From Priapulus caudatus (lineage: Eukaryota; Priapulida; Priapulimorpha; Priapulimorphida; Priapulidae): DNA of 25,337 bases. Location: assembly GCF_000485595.1 (NCBI RefSeq), contig NW_014577368.1:102626-127962 (forward strand), written 5' to 3'. Shown one piece after another: positions 1 to 9,165 of the stretch. The number at the start of each line of letters is the position of its first letter. Position 1 is the first letter of the stretch. The position numbers and the translations under genes are program-made. Below the pieces are notes generated by a model. That model did not search any database. It worked only from the letters and a program-made list of their open reading frames with translations, and had not been told where the DNA came from.

Positions 1-64
1 GTCTGAGAAGATGCTGAGGTCTCATTGCCTTGGAAACCTAACACAGCTTTCTGTTTCAATAAAG

Positions 65-238
65 TTGAACTGTCTGGAAAGTGTGCGGCGACATGACTAT
101 GAAGCATTGAGGCACCCTGGCACCTCCTGCATTTTTCAAGACTGCGCCCTCCTGTGTGTTTACTATCGTGGAGGATGTGCGATGACGTGTCGAACTTGAC
201 AAGCTCATAAAAACAATATGGCACCAGATGAGACACCT
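65..238 (+). pseudogene. ZFYVE26: Inverted copy of the ZFYVE26 LNCLESV exon, left arm
   Basis: Plus-strand copy of the exon at 4143-4319 with the same acceptor (CAATAAAG) and donor (CACCT|GTATGT) but 174 instead of 177 bases. Relative to the other arm it has several 1- to 2-base losses and gains (for example CACCCTGG for CACCTCCTGG, an extra T in CATTTTTC, GACAAGC for GACCAAGC, GGCACC for GGCCACC), so the frame is lost repeatedly. Confidence 0.8.
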
Positions 239-432
239 GTATGTATGTATTATAAAAAATATTTTCAATTTTCAATTTTATTTTTATTATTATGTTCAAT
301 GCACTAAACAAAAGATGTGTTTATCTAAAATACGTTTTGTTATTTTAACCTTTAATCCACCTTTTTATTACGCTTTTTTATATTATTCTATACCTATTTT
401 CTTTTATACTTTTATATTCTAATTTGTTTTTA

Positions 433-1587
433 GCTCACTGACATAGTCAGATGCAGCTTGTAGAATCGCATGACGTCGCCGTTGCGTCCGTCGTCCGTTC
501 GTCCGTGCGTCCGTCAACAGTTGGGCACAAATCTTACCGCTCGAGCGTACGGTCACGATATTCGGACGGGGGGTAATGCGAAAACGAGTTGGATGTCGAA
601 GCTGGGGTCAAAGGTCAAAGGTCAAGAGGTGTAAAATAAGGGGGAACATTCACTCCTTAACTTAAGGTATAGGGAGGAAATGCAGAATTGGCGCACAAAT
701 CTAAACGCTCGACCTAGGCTCGTGATAGTCCGTGTATAGCATCATGGTAGGAAAAAGCCATCACTGTGCCGAAATTGGAGGTCACAGGTCAAAGTCAATG
801 GCACAGGCAGATTTTAGACATTTTCTGAGGACATGGTCTGACGGAGCGATTGAAAAACTTTTTGTTTCAGCGGTGACCTAGCATTTTTATGGCATTATTG
901 AAAGGACATGAAATCTACTTTCTGCTGACATGCGAAGAGTAAGTGTCACGATGATACTTCTTTTGACCCTCAGAGAGAGGGTTAAACATGGATTTGTTGA
1001 CTGTCTGTTAGAAAGAATTTGACTGCCGGTTTGCTAGTAGAATCTATACATGCCTGGATGTATGAGGCTACAATGTCACAGTGAATTTTCAAAAGCTAAA
1101 TTTGGTTAAAGAAGGTTTATGCTCCTAAATCGTATAATTTATATGGCATTCTGTACTGTCAGTATGTTACATGTAACGTATGCCACTGCAGTGCTACTGC
1201 CAGTGCATGTGTTGTGGTACTGTGGAGTTTTTGCCTTAATGGTTACAGTGGCAGGCTCTCTATTGCGCAGCCTGTAGGCTTGCGTAGGTAAATGGATGAG
1301 TGCTACTATTCTGTCTTGCAGATAGTTGTTGCTACTACGTATGATGGGAGCTTCCATCTTAATCTGAAGACACTTAAACGTACGCGCCATCTCGTGGCTA
1401 ACTTTCATAAGATCCCAACGAACATTCTTTTGAGAAGGTTCCTGATACCATCCCTGTGCATTCCACTGTTTCGCGTGTATGTGAACACATTTGAATAACA
1501 GGGTTATACTAGAATCCCAACCACTACCACCACCAGAGTCACCGCAGTAGACGTTAGATGAGCGCTGTCGCTCTGCGGCACTTGTTA
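433..1587. mobile_element. Insertion present only in the left arm, TA-flanked
   Basis: 1155 bases absent from the right arm, where the same point reads TTTGTTTTTATTACACAT. The insert is flanked by TA at 431-432 and 1588-1589, which fits a 2-bp TA target duplication (Tc1/mariner-like) or a coincidence. No terminal inverted repeat is evident. The right part (about 1200-1587) is homologous to the dispersed repeat at 12562-13370. The left part carries a CGTCCGT-type tandem (473-517) and repeated AGGTCA half-sites (608-626). It has no convincing ORF. Confidence 0.7.
473..517. repeat. Short CGTCCGT-type tandem repeat
   Basis: Imperfect tandem of CGTCCGT/CGTCCGTT units near the left end of the 433-1587 insertion. 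Confidence 0.7.
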
Positions 1588-2236
1588 TATTACACCTTTT
1601 CAAGAGTAGACTTTACATTACAAAATGTTTATAGATAGTGATAGCAGTATTTAATGTGAACGCTAGAAATGAACTGACAAGCACATTGTTTACTATGTCA
1701 CAAAGCCATGTGATTTCTTATTAAATGTAGAGAAGTAAATGATAACTAATTGTTCTGGCTCATTTATTCAACTTTTAGCCCTTGACAGATGCATCATTGC
1801 AGAGAGCCGTTGACCGACTGTCCAATGAGCCTGGAAGTTTCAACTGGTGGATGTCAAAAATACGGTAACTGCCATCAGCACATATGTCCAGACTTAGTTG
1901 TTAGTGATGAAGCACTGTCATATATACTTGTCTCGATGAATGCTCTAAAAATCCTTAAGTAATGTATTATAATAGCTTTTGTTAACTTACATCATGTGGA
2001 ATCGGCTGAGAACAATAATTTCTTAAGAGAGTTCTTGAGTTGTTTGAAATTTCTGGTCATTAATTCATTAGCACTAAGCGGCATTAAATCACCCCCCGCC
2101 CCCCAGTTATTATATTGAATCAAAGGTGTCGTTTCTCAACTTTTCCTGTGCTACGTATTCATTTGAGATAATGGAACAAATTCCAGTAAACTGTCAGCAA
2201 CCCAATGATGATGGCTAACTGACAAATTCCTGCAAG

Positions 2237-2317
2237 GCACTAAGGGGATTCCAAAAAGACCCTCTAGCAAGAGCACGAGCTGCAATTATTGGTGTTATAG
2301 TTTTGCAGTGCATGCAG
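2237..2317 (+). pseudogene. ZFYVE26: Inverted copy of the ZFYVE26 short exon, left arm
   Basis: 81 bases, 27 open codons between acceptor CCTGCAAG and donor CATGCAG|GTGAAC, with a branch-like CTAAC about 20 bases upstream. It reads ALRGFQKDPLARARAAIIGV then IVLQCMQ. Here the left arm is the intact copy and the right arm (3231-3309) the disrupted one. Confidence 0.65.
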
Positions 2318-2365
2318 GTGAACAGTAATGGACACCCTCACTATTAATCCATTATCTGTTTACAG

Positions 2366-2512
2366 TACAAGCAAGCTTCCAGTGGCTACAGATACTTACC
2401 AGAGGGCACAAATCTGCTGCACTGCATGGAAGATAATTCAGTACTATACCGTCCTGCATACATGGGCATGATAGGAAGAGTTCCACATCGAGACATATAC
2501 GAGCTATTGAGA
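2366..2512 (+). pseudogene. ZFYVE26: Inverted copy of the ZFYVE26 NLLHCMED exon, left arm
   Basis: 147 bases, 49 open codons from acceptor CTGTTTACAG to GAGA|GTAATT. It joins in phase 0 to the short exon at 2237-2317. It reads through NLLHCMEDNSVLYRPAYMGM. The RPAY portion looks less like the family than the VLHYM of the other arm, so each arm seems to carry some wrong bases. Confidence 0.65.
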
Positions 2513-2742
2513 GTAATTGTGTGGGTCATGATCGTTTATACAAATCTTCAGAAACCAAAGAAGAGAAGTGTGCAACCATTTTAATATTTGCCCAAAAAAA
2601 CTAGATAGAGTTTTTTGTCTCATAGTTTGTATGCCTGTATACTAAGGTTCAAGGGTCATTGTCGTATCAGGTACTCACAAGATATGTACCCGAGGTACAT
2701 ATATGTATACACAAAGTGTACCAGACTTGTACCACCAGAAGT

Positions 2743-2811
2743 GTAACCCTAACCCTAACACTAACCCTAACGAAGCCTAACCCTAAACCCTAACTCTAAC
2801 CCTAACCCTAA
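2743..2811. repeat. Degenerate telomeric (CCCTAA)n tract at palindrome centre
   Basis: About eleven CCCTAA-type units with variants (CACTAA, CTCTAA, CCCTAAA, GAAGCCTAA) in one orientation only, inside the 2698-2850 loop between the two inverted arms. Confidence 0.9.
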
Positions 2812-3033
2812 ACATACCTCATATAAACATAATACTAAACAACCTAAAACTACCTCGGGTACATATCTGTAGTACCTGATACGACAATGACCCCTTGAAC
2901 CTTAGTATACAGGATACAAACTATGAGACAAAAACTCATACTAGATTTGTTTGGGGGCAAATATTAAAATGGTTGCACACATTCTATTGTTCTGAAAGAT
3001 TTGTATAAAACCATCATGGCCCCAAACAATTAC

Positions 3034-3182
3034 CTCTCAATAGCTCGTATATGTCTCGATGTGGAACTCTTCCTATCATGCCCATGTAATGCAGGACGTA
3101 TAGTACTGAATTATCTTCCATGCAGTGCAGTAGATTTTGTGCCCTCTGGTAAGTATCTGTAGCCACTGGAAGCTTGCTTGTA
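3034..3182 (-). pseudogene. ZFYVE26: ZFYVE26 exon, right arm (LLHCMEDNSVLYVLHYM segment)
   Basis: A 149-base segment from acceptor GTTACAG (AG at 3184-3183) to donor GAGAG|GTAATT. In one frame it reads NLLHCMEDNSVLYVLHYM then GMIGRVPHRDIYELLRG, close to human LLYHLHGGDSHSVLYTLHHL...LKLLQ. That frame does not join cleanly to the preceding exon: this copy is 2 bases longer than the left-arm copy (147 bases) and differs by single-base gains and losses around the ACAAAATC and TACGTCC positions. It is the last recognisable exon before the palindrome centre. Confidence 0.65.
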
Positions 3183-6100
3183 CTGTAACAAGATAATGGA
3201 TTAATAGTGAGGTGTCCCATTACTGTTCACCTGCATGCACTGCAAAACTATAACACCAATAATTGCAGCTCGTGCTCTTGCTAGGGTGTCTTTAGGAATC
3301 CCCTTAGTGCTTGCAGGAATTTGTCAGTTAGCATCATCATTGGGTTGCTGACAGTTTACTGGAATTTGTTCCATTTATCTCAAATGAATACGTAGCACAG
3401 GAAAGTAGAGAAACGACACCATTTGATTCAATATAATAACTGGGGGGGTGATTTAATGCCGCTTAGTGCTAATGAATTAATGACCAGAAATTTCAAAACA
3501 ATCAAGAAATCTCTTAAGGAAATTATTGTTCTCAGCGATTCCACATGATGTAAGTTAACAAAAGCTATTATAATACATTACTTAGGATTTTTAGAGCATT
3601 CATCAAGACAAGTATATATGACAGTGCTTCATCACTAACAACTAAGTCTGGACATAATGTGCTGATGGCAGGTACCGTATTTTTGACATGCACCAGTTGA
3701 TAACTTCCAGCTCATTGGACAGTCGGTCAACGCCTCTCTGCAATGATGCATCTGTCAAGGGCTAAAAGTTGGTAAATGAGCAAAACAATTAGTTATCATT
3801 TACTTCTCTACATTTAATAAGAAAATCACATGGCTTTGTGACATAGTAAACAATGTGCTTGTCAGTTCATTTCTAGCTTCACATTAAATACTGCTATCAC
3901 TATCTAAAACATTTTGTAATGTAAAGTCTACTCTTGAAAATGTGTAATAAAAACAAATAAGAATATAAAAGTAAAAGAAAATAAGGTATACGAATAATAT
4001 ATAAAAGCGTAATAAAAAAGGTGTATTAAAGGTTAAAATAACAAAACGTATTTTAGATAAACAATCTTTTTTGTTTAGTCATTGAACATAATAATGAAAT
4101 AAAATTGAAAATTGAAAATATTTTTGATAACTACATACATACAGGTGTCTCATCTGGTGGCCATATTGTTTTTATGAGCTTGGTCAAGTTCGACACGTCA
4201 TCGCACATCCTCCACGATAGTAACACCACCAGAGGGCGCAGTCTTGAAAATGCAGGAGGTGCCAGGAGGTGCCTCAATGCTTCATAGTCATGTCGCAGCA
4301 CACTTTCCAGACAGTTCAACTTTATTGAAAACAGAAAGCTGGTGATAGGTTTCCAAGGCAATGAACCTCAGCATCTTCTCAGAACTAATAAAGCACAACA
4401 ATAAATTTTTGTTTCTAATTTTAAACCTAAACATGACAAATGATGGTTGGCATAAAAGAACTACTTACATTTACAACAAAATATTGCTCTCACAAGAAAC
4501 ACTCACGATCAACCGACCATCTCTAACAAGTTATCAAATGAACTGTCATCCACAAATGATAATGGTTAATATAGCACAGCACTTGCTTTTAAATTTAAAC
4601 TCACCAATACATCCTCTAAGAAATGCGTCTTTCCTCGCAGACAGGACAGAAAGATTTCCCGCCACGACACCAGCGACGCAGATGCAACGTTAGGGTTATC
4701 TTCACCGCTGCTTCGCCGTGTGAGCTCCGTCGTGGTTCGCGCACGCTGCGGTGGACACCGTCCGAATCGCTCGTCCTCCAACTTCAGGTATTCATCGACG
4801 AGGAATGAGTCATCAACGCGCAGCAGCGCCGCGCACACATCATCGGCGATTGGCCGGTGCGCGAGCGAGCTCTCGCCCACGCGCTCCGTCGCATCGAGCA
4901 CCTCCTCGAATAACTCACACACCGGCTCCGAACAGCTCCTAGCAACCTCCGCGTTCAGCAACGACAACAACTTGCAGACGAACGAGAAAGATGGGTTCAC
5001 AGCGGCGCTGTCGCCCGAGATGCCAGTCTGCGCGCGATTGATGAGCGCCAGATGGCGCCGCATGCACCGCAGATAAACGTGCTGCAGCGCTGCGTTGTGC
5101 ACCACCTGAGTTTGTTGAGCTGTCAGTCGACATATAATTTGATGGCCTAAGATGATATCACGGTCGATAATCCTCTCGATCAAACTCAGAGATTCCTCGG
5201 ACAATCTAGAAGGTGATGCATTTGTAGCAGCAGAAACTCCATGAAATGAGGAGTAGCAGTCATAAATTTCCTGAACACAGAGAAAAACTGTGTGAGAGAA
5301 GAATGGCCATGTGTCAACGGTCGATGTAACACTACTAATCGACATACCAACATTACAGGTACAAGATGACACTTGTTTCCTGCTTGATGCTACATTTTCA
5401 GTCAATACGATAACTACAAGAGTCAGAGCCAAGGTCACACCATCAACATACAAAAGCCAAACTAACACATGGTTCACGAGTAACCTTATTATAAGGTATA
5501 CTTAATTAGGGGGACCCTTTACGGATACCTCCACTCCTGAAAGCTACGACGTTAATTGGAAAATTTCCTCATTAATATAACAGAATACTGTGAATACGAC
5601 TGACCTTGATGATTGCAGCAGATGGCTCACACTCATGTGTCTGCTCCAGCATTAGCCTGAACTGCACTGCATCCCCATATTGAGTCATCTTACGAAAAAA
5701 CAATTCTCATATGGCATTGGGTTTTCACTGTTCTTCAAACATATAAAGTAATGATAAAATAGGATAATATTTTGATGAAGCTATATTACTAGGCTATAGT
5801 TATGTGAGGCTTGCCAGTCAGGTCCACATCATGGTATTATGTCTGACATGGCATGTTACTAAAACGAACTCCTACATCTGTATGAACACCAACAAAAGAC
5901 AAATCAGGTTCAACTTAACGCAAGGATTTCGAAAAGTCTTCCTGACCATCCTCGTATTTTTCCGACCACTACAGTACTTACTGGTATTGCCTGCATAACA
6001 GTAAGTGTATAAAGTAAGAATAACATGTCTTTTCACAAAAATATACAACGATTGAAATATGTTTGTTTACATTGTGTTGACGTGGCTACTAGACAATGCC

Positions 6101-7347
6101 ACTTATTTGTTGCGAGACCCTATCCTTGCACTTTGACATGGTAACTTGAATTAGGCAGTAGAGATGTTGTACATACCAGTCTAGAGCTACTACGTTAAAT
6201 AATGAGACACACTAAATTGTCTGGTTGTTGGTTGCAATTGCCATTGCAAAAGCAAATTATCACTATATGAAAGAATGTGGCTGCATTATCTGCTATTTTA
6301 TATACCATAACAGTATAAACTCATGGTAAGTTTTATACTGAAGTAATCAGTAACATGTTCGCTATAATTAGGTAAAACTATATTTCGCTATATTTTTCTT
6401 GATTTTTCACTTATTTATAAAATAATTCCTTTAATTCATTTTTCAATTTATCGGTGCTCACTGTGACAAGTACAAAATTGCATAGATGCATACCTCGAAC
6501 CCAGTTTTCTTTAGATTCATCAAGCACAGCCATGATAGGTGGTGTGGTGATGGTACTGATCTTGATCCAATGCTGTAAAATAGCACCTACTAATTAAATT
6601 GTGTATAAAAAAGCAAAAATTAATAGCCATTGCCTGATCTTGAATGGATGTTATCAGACGATTGAAGAATATTGTGGCAGTCCGTTTTTATTATGCGACG
6701 TTGGTAATGGTGTTATAAGTATTTGAGTTGCACACCAATTACATGATGATAAAGTGTCATAGTAACTTATTATTAATTTTATAATATTTAATATTATTTT
6801 TTGCTAGTTTTCATTATTTATCATTACAGTCTGTATTTTGCACCATGGTTATCCTGTAACTGTAAGTACCCAAGCCCCAAGCACACATGAGCATTGGTTT
6901 TACAATTGTTTGGTGCTTTACAGCAAGTCATGTGTGTAATAGAATGCACTTCTTGCTTGGATATCCAGTATCCTGGGTCAATTGTCTGTTAAATTGAACA
7001 TGCCCACAGTAAAATTAATAATTACAAATGAAAACAATTTGCACAAACCTTATTCCAAGAGAGTTGCCTTCATTAGGTGAAATCGTGCTTCTGCCTGTTG
7101 TACTGCTATATGCTTGAGGAATCTTTACACAGTGGTCACACAAGAGTGTTTGAAGGTGAACACTCTTACCGTGATGTTTTCTCTGCTTACATAGGTGCTC
7201 ATGGCAAGCAGAGGCAATCTCCCACTGACCTAGGTAGAGGTTGCGTACCAATTCCACAAATAACTGTCTTTGAGATTCCTCTTCTTCTTGTCCAAAATGG
7301 TGAACAAGACAACAGGTTTGGTCTCTAGCAGTGACACTCAGCTTCAT
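3034..7347 (-). CDS. ZFYVE26: ZFYVE26/spastizin-like gene, 5' part (multi-exon, truncated)
   Basis: Partial minus-strand gene assembled from seven coding segments, each listed separately, together about 515 codons. Spastizin is a very large FYVE-domain protein (about 2,500 residues in human) that works with spatacsin and AP-5 in endolysosomal recycling; only its N-terminal region is here, and the FYVE domain is not. Recognition rests on collinear similarity, from memory of the family, at five places: the N-terminal FG-EEE-SQ-QLF motif followed by GQWEIA-AC, the FRLMLEQ segment, the S-W-E-FLSCLRGKTHFLEDVL segment, the RLRPLVVLLSW segment, and the LLHCMEDNSVLYVLHYM segment. Order, strand and most splice phases agree. 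The gene stops at the centre of an inverted repeat near 2851, so the remaining 80% is missing or elsewhere. Identification is confident; completeness and functionality are not. Confidence 0.85.
3231..3309 (-). pseudogene. ZFYVE26: ZFYVE26 short exon, right arm (frame-disrupted)
   Basis: A 79-base segment ending ATGCAG|GTGAAC. It is 2 bases shorter than the left-arm partner at 2237-2317, which reads as 27 open codons. The 3' half (LARARAAIIGVIVLQCMQ) is readable and corresponds to the human LLRDACDGLWAHLEVLEWCIQ region; the 5' half has small indels relative to the partner. This is either sequence error or real decay. Confidence 0.65.
4143..4319 (-). CDS. ZFYVE26: ZFYVE26 exon in the right arm of the inverted repeat
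   Basis: 177 bases, 59 codons, phase 0 to 0. The acceptor is TTTTCAATAAAG (AG at 4321-4320) and the donor ACACCT|GTATGT (4142-4137). It reads LNCLESVLRHDYEALRHLL, then APPAFSRLRPLVVLLSWRM, aligning with the human TALTLLKEEDFPSLGRLL...EFRPLSCLLVLLGW segment directly after the KTHFLEDVL exon. This copy is intact. Its partner at 65-238 on the plus strand has several frame-disrupting indels. Confidence 0.85.
4605..5270 (-). CDS. ZFYVE26: ZFYVE26 large exon (222 codons)
   Basis: A 666-base fully open exon between acceptor TTTTTCTCTGTGTTCAG|GAAATT (acceptor AG at 5271-5272) and donor GTATTG|GTGAGT (4604-4599), phase 0 at both ends. It begins EIYDCYSSFHGV and ends with SLVSWREIFLSCLRGKTHFLEDVL, which matches the human AEAWKVAYFYCLSNNKHFLEQIL segment. 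The middle is helical, Leu/Glu-rich sequence with an Arg/Ser-rich low-complexity stretch before the conserved end, consistent with the alpha-solenoid character of the protein. The open frame continues upstream to 5477, but that part is intron. It is the best-preserved exon here, with no indels, unlike those in the inverted repeat. Confidence 0.88.
5605..5705 (-). CDS. ZFYVE26: ZFYVE26 exon (FFRKM...FRLMLEQ segment)
   Basis: A 101-base exon (2 bases plus 33 codons) from acceptor ATGAG (5706-5707) to donor ATCAAG|GTCAGT (5604-5599). It reads LFFRKMTQYGDAVQFRLMLE then QTHECEPSAAIIK, corresponding to the human FRRKLEFLLLSED...ILQELFEAL region. The upstream polypyrimidine tract is poor. A stronger-looking internal acceptor (at 5689-5690, just before ATGACTCAA) would break the phase with the upstream exon, so the longer form is preferred. 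The exon leaves in phase 0, as the next exon needs. Confidence 0.75.
5706..6493 (-). other. ZFYVE26 intron
   Basis: AT-rich intron between the 6494-6572 and 5605-5705 exons. I see no transposon signature, RNA gene or second coding segment in it. Confidence 0.6.
6494..6572 (-). CDS. ZFYVE26: ZFYVE26 exon (WIKIS...WVRE segment)
   Basis: A 79-base segment between a good acceptor (GCTATTTTACAG, ending at 6573) and a donor CGAG|GTATGC (6493-6488). It reads HWIKISTITTPPIMAVLDES then KENWVR, and its last G completes a Glu codon with the first two bases of the next exon (5605-5705). It is too short for an ordinary ORF search. It is assigned by splice sites, by the phase match to the next exon and by position; similarity to the family here is weak. 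Confidence 0.7.
6573..7048 (-). other. ZFYVE26 intron, possibly hiding a small exon
   Basis: AT-rich interval between the first two recognised exons. The phase mismatch (phase 2 out, phase 0 in) calls for an exon of length 3n+1 or a different splice site. A stretch near 6840-6870 (minus strand, after TACTTACAG) was examined but does not restore phase. Confidence 0.45.
7049..7347 (-). CDS. ZFYVE26: ZFYVE26 first coding exon
   Basis: ATG at 7347-7345, then 99 codons and 2 bases to a donor AAG|GTTTGT (7048-7043). Near residue 16 is a HHFGQEEEESQRQLF stretch followed by LGQWEIASACHEHL, matching the conserved start of spastizin proteins (HPFGKEEA...QLF...GEWELAQAC in human). The start is chosen because it lies about 16 residues before this motif and no upstream in-frame coding is evident. 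The exon ends in phase 2, whereas the next recognised exon (6494-6572) reads from phase 0, so a small exon, another splice site or a 1-base error remains unresolved. Confidence 0.85.
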
Positions 7348-7900
7348 TCTTCTTGGTTCAAACTAACTGAATTATAAAAGCGAGTGAATAATGAAAATCA
7401 AATATACACTAATATTCTTAGACAATCAAATTAAACAGTTGAGCATAATTTAGTATCCATATATTTACTCCAGGATTATCACATCATCACATCTTCCTGG
7501 TGACCATGTCCCATAACATATATAAATTCCAAACACCTCTCGGCTCGCCTTAATCTCGGCACTGCAAAGTGGAGCAAATGGGCCCTATATTTTAATGAAG
7601 AGCTTTGGATTAGGTTAGAATCAGAGTTAGACTATGATTAGGTTAAGGAATAAGGTTAGGTTAGAGGATTTGAGTTAGAGTTAGGGATCAAGTCATGATC
7701 TTGGTGGTGTCTGTAACATGAGTACAGTATGCTAAAAGTCACTTACATTACACTGAATATTATTGTGTATTCTACACTAGATCTGTCTACACTACTTCTG
7801 CATCGGCGCACCCTGTTTGGGCCCTATACTTCGTTCGTCACGATACTAGTTCTAAAAATGGTCACGCATTGCAAGATCACACTAACACTGTATTATTCAC
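7348..7900. other. Region upstream of the ZFYVE26 start
   Basis: Intergenic sequence upstream of the first coding exon. It contains a degenerate TTAGG-type tract (7605-7690). A promoter should lie here, but I see no TATA-initiator arrangement on the minus strand that I would call. Confidence 0.4.
7605..7690 (+). repeat. Highly degenerate TTAGGG-like tract
   Basis: Repeated GATTAGGTTAG, GAGTTAG, AAGGTTAGG and GAGTTAGGG words, resembling decayed telomeric repeats in the TTAGGG orientation. Confidence 0.6.
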
Positions 7901-7904
7901 ATTA

Positions 7905-8110
7905 TTACATTTATTACATTTACATTTATTACATTTACATTTATTACATTTATTACATAGGTATAGCAACACCCTGAAGAAGACCCCTGTCGATTTTAAA
8001 TGCCGTACCCCCACATTTGCGAAAATGATGGCCGGGGTGCCAAACTATCGCAGATAATGTCTATGTCCCCCTGACCTCTGTTTGACCTGGCTCGTTTAGC
8101 TATTTCTGAC
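7905..8110 (-). mobile_element. Probable 3' tail of a non-LTR retroelement (minus orientation)
   Basis: Non-repetitive sequence (7975-8110) followed on the minus strand by a simple tail of ATGTAATAA/ATGTAA units (7905-7962), an arrangement typical of LINE or SINE 3' ends. A 34-bp piece of the unique part (8077-8110) recurs inverted at 10881-10915, showing that it is dispersed. No reverse transcriptase coding is seen, so this would be a severely 5'-truncated or SINE-like copy. Confidence 0.45.
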
Positions 8111-8963
8111 TAAATGTTCTAAAGTCTTTCCTTAAAGCCTAATAGGCGATCGCGTTTGAGAGCCGCTTCACACTACAGCGCTAACGCCATTTGTGTCGCG
8201 CATTTTACTGCGCTTTATCCTGGGGACGGAATACTCCCACCATCCCCGACACCGTCTTTGGAAAAAAAGCACAGCTAAAAGAGTGATTGGTGGATTAGGC
8301 TAAGCGCATGCGCAGTGTTAAGACTGTTCCACGGTGTATTGCAAGGCTCTTGCTGTGGCATCGCTTGCCGCTGCGCTGCGGCTTCAGCTGCACGCTAGCG
8401 GAAGATAGTACGTGGCGTAACATCTGTATTACGGTAACAATGTAGGCCTTACGGCTAGCTCTGATTCTAGAATGGAACGTGGAATCCATCGTATACGAAT
8501 GCACGGAACGGGACGCTCGTGATAATGAAGTAGGCTGTGTTAGGGGGCCACACTATGGGGAAATCGCGGACGTAACCACGGCCTACAGATATAAACATTG
8601 GAAAGCAGAAGCAACTACGACGCATTTACGTATTATTGGTCAAACGAATACCCTGTGTCTAAAATTGAAGAACGATGTGGGTTTCCGCGTTCATTAGCAA
8701 GACGCACGGTTATTTACTTGTGCCGCGATCCGCGGGAGAATACCCCAGAGAATGCGTCTACTAATCGAGCTTCCGTCATTTACGACTGCCATCACTAGGC
8801 AGAACAATTACCGCAGACAAACAATTGCTCTGCAACAACACTCGTAGCAGCATGTGCGTCACCCAACGCACTTCGAGGTAGTATATTGCATTGCAAACGA
8901 AATTAGCGTTGCGCGCCAGATTGCATGATTTAACGGATTTCTAATTTGACATTTCTGTTGTAG
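8111..8963. other. Unassigned intergenic region
   Basis: Mixed GC and CpG-richer sequence with only short ORFs (72 codons or fewer) lacking recognisable domains. Nothing further is supported. Confidence 0.4.
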
Positions 8964-9165
8964 TGTCAGAGGGTTTGGATCTACGTCGGTCGGTGTCCTG
9001 GTCGTTCTGGTACGAATAAGCAGCACTCAGTTGGCTCCGCAGCGAGTCCTTATATATGGTGGCAGCCGTGGCCGTTGCCTGGCTTGCCATGAGATCTGGT
9101 CGAAGCCTGTAGTGAGTCCAGTAGAATGGCTTCGAGCTCGTAGTTGCCGGTAGACACCGTTACCA
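8964..9165 (+). repeat. LTR-like dispersed repeat, copy A
   Basis: About 200 bp, homologous in direct orientation to 13723-13917 with many single-base indels. It contains a CCTTATATATGG box and begins TGT. The better-defined copy B begins TGTAAGG and ends CCTTACA, an LTR-like short terminal inversion. No matching target duplication or primer-binding site is found. Confidence 0.65.

Larger units (their letters stand above)
1..2697. repeat. Left arm of large inverted repeat
   Basis: Reverse-complement match to 2851-4383 along its whole length, interrupted by the 433-1587 insertion. Position 2 pairs with 4383, so the arm probably extends beyond the window start. It contains inverted copies of three ZFYVE26 exons and their introns. 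Identity is high but imperfect, with many single-base indels; it was not computed. Confidence 0.92.
2851..4383. repeat. Right arm of large inverted repeat
   Basis: Partner of 1-2697. It runs from the telomere-like loop to at least 4383, in the intron following the 222-codon exon. It contains the native-orientation ZFYVE26 exons 4143-4319, 3231-3309 and 3034-3182. Confidence 0.92.

Noticed and set aside
1139-1603. 154-residue minus-strand ORF and the related 91-residue ORF at 12567-12842
   Set aside because: The two copies share part of the reading (MFTYTP-like region) only because the DNA is homologous; no domain is recognisable and the copies differ by indels.
4226-4245. CTCF-like motif (CCACCAGAGGGCGC) in the right arm
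   Set aside because: It lies inside the ZFYVE26 exon on the opposite strand (codons for RLRPLVVLL), which explains the sequence.
1-4383. Large palindrome as a fold-back transposon
   Set aside because: The arms contain host exons with splice sites in order, so they are duplicated gene sequence, not a mobile element.
5271-5477. Upstream extension of the 303-residue ORF as protein N-terminus
   Set aside because: A strong acceptor at 5271-5273 and similarity starting at EIYDCY show that this part is intron.
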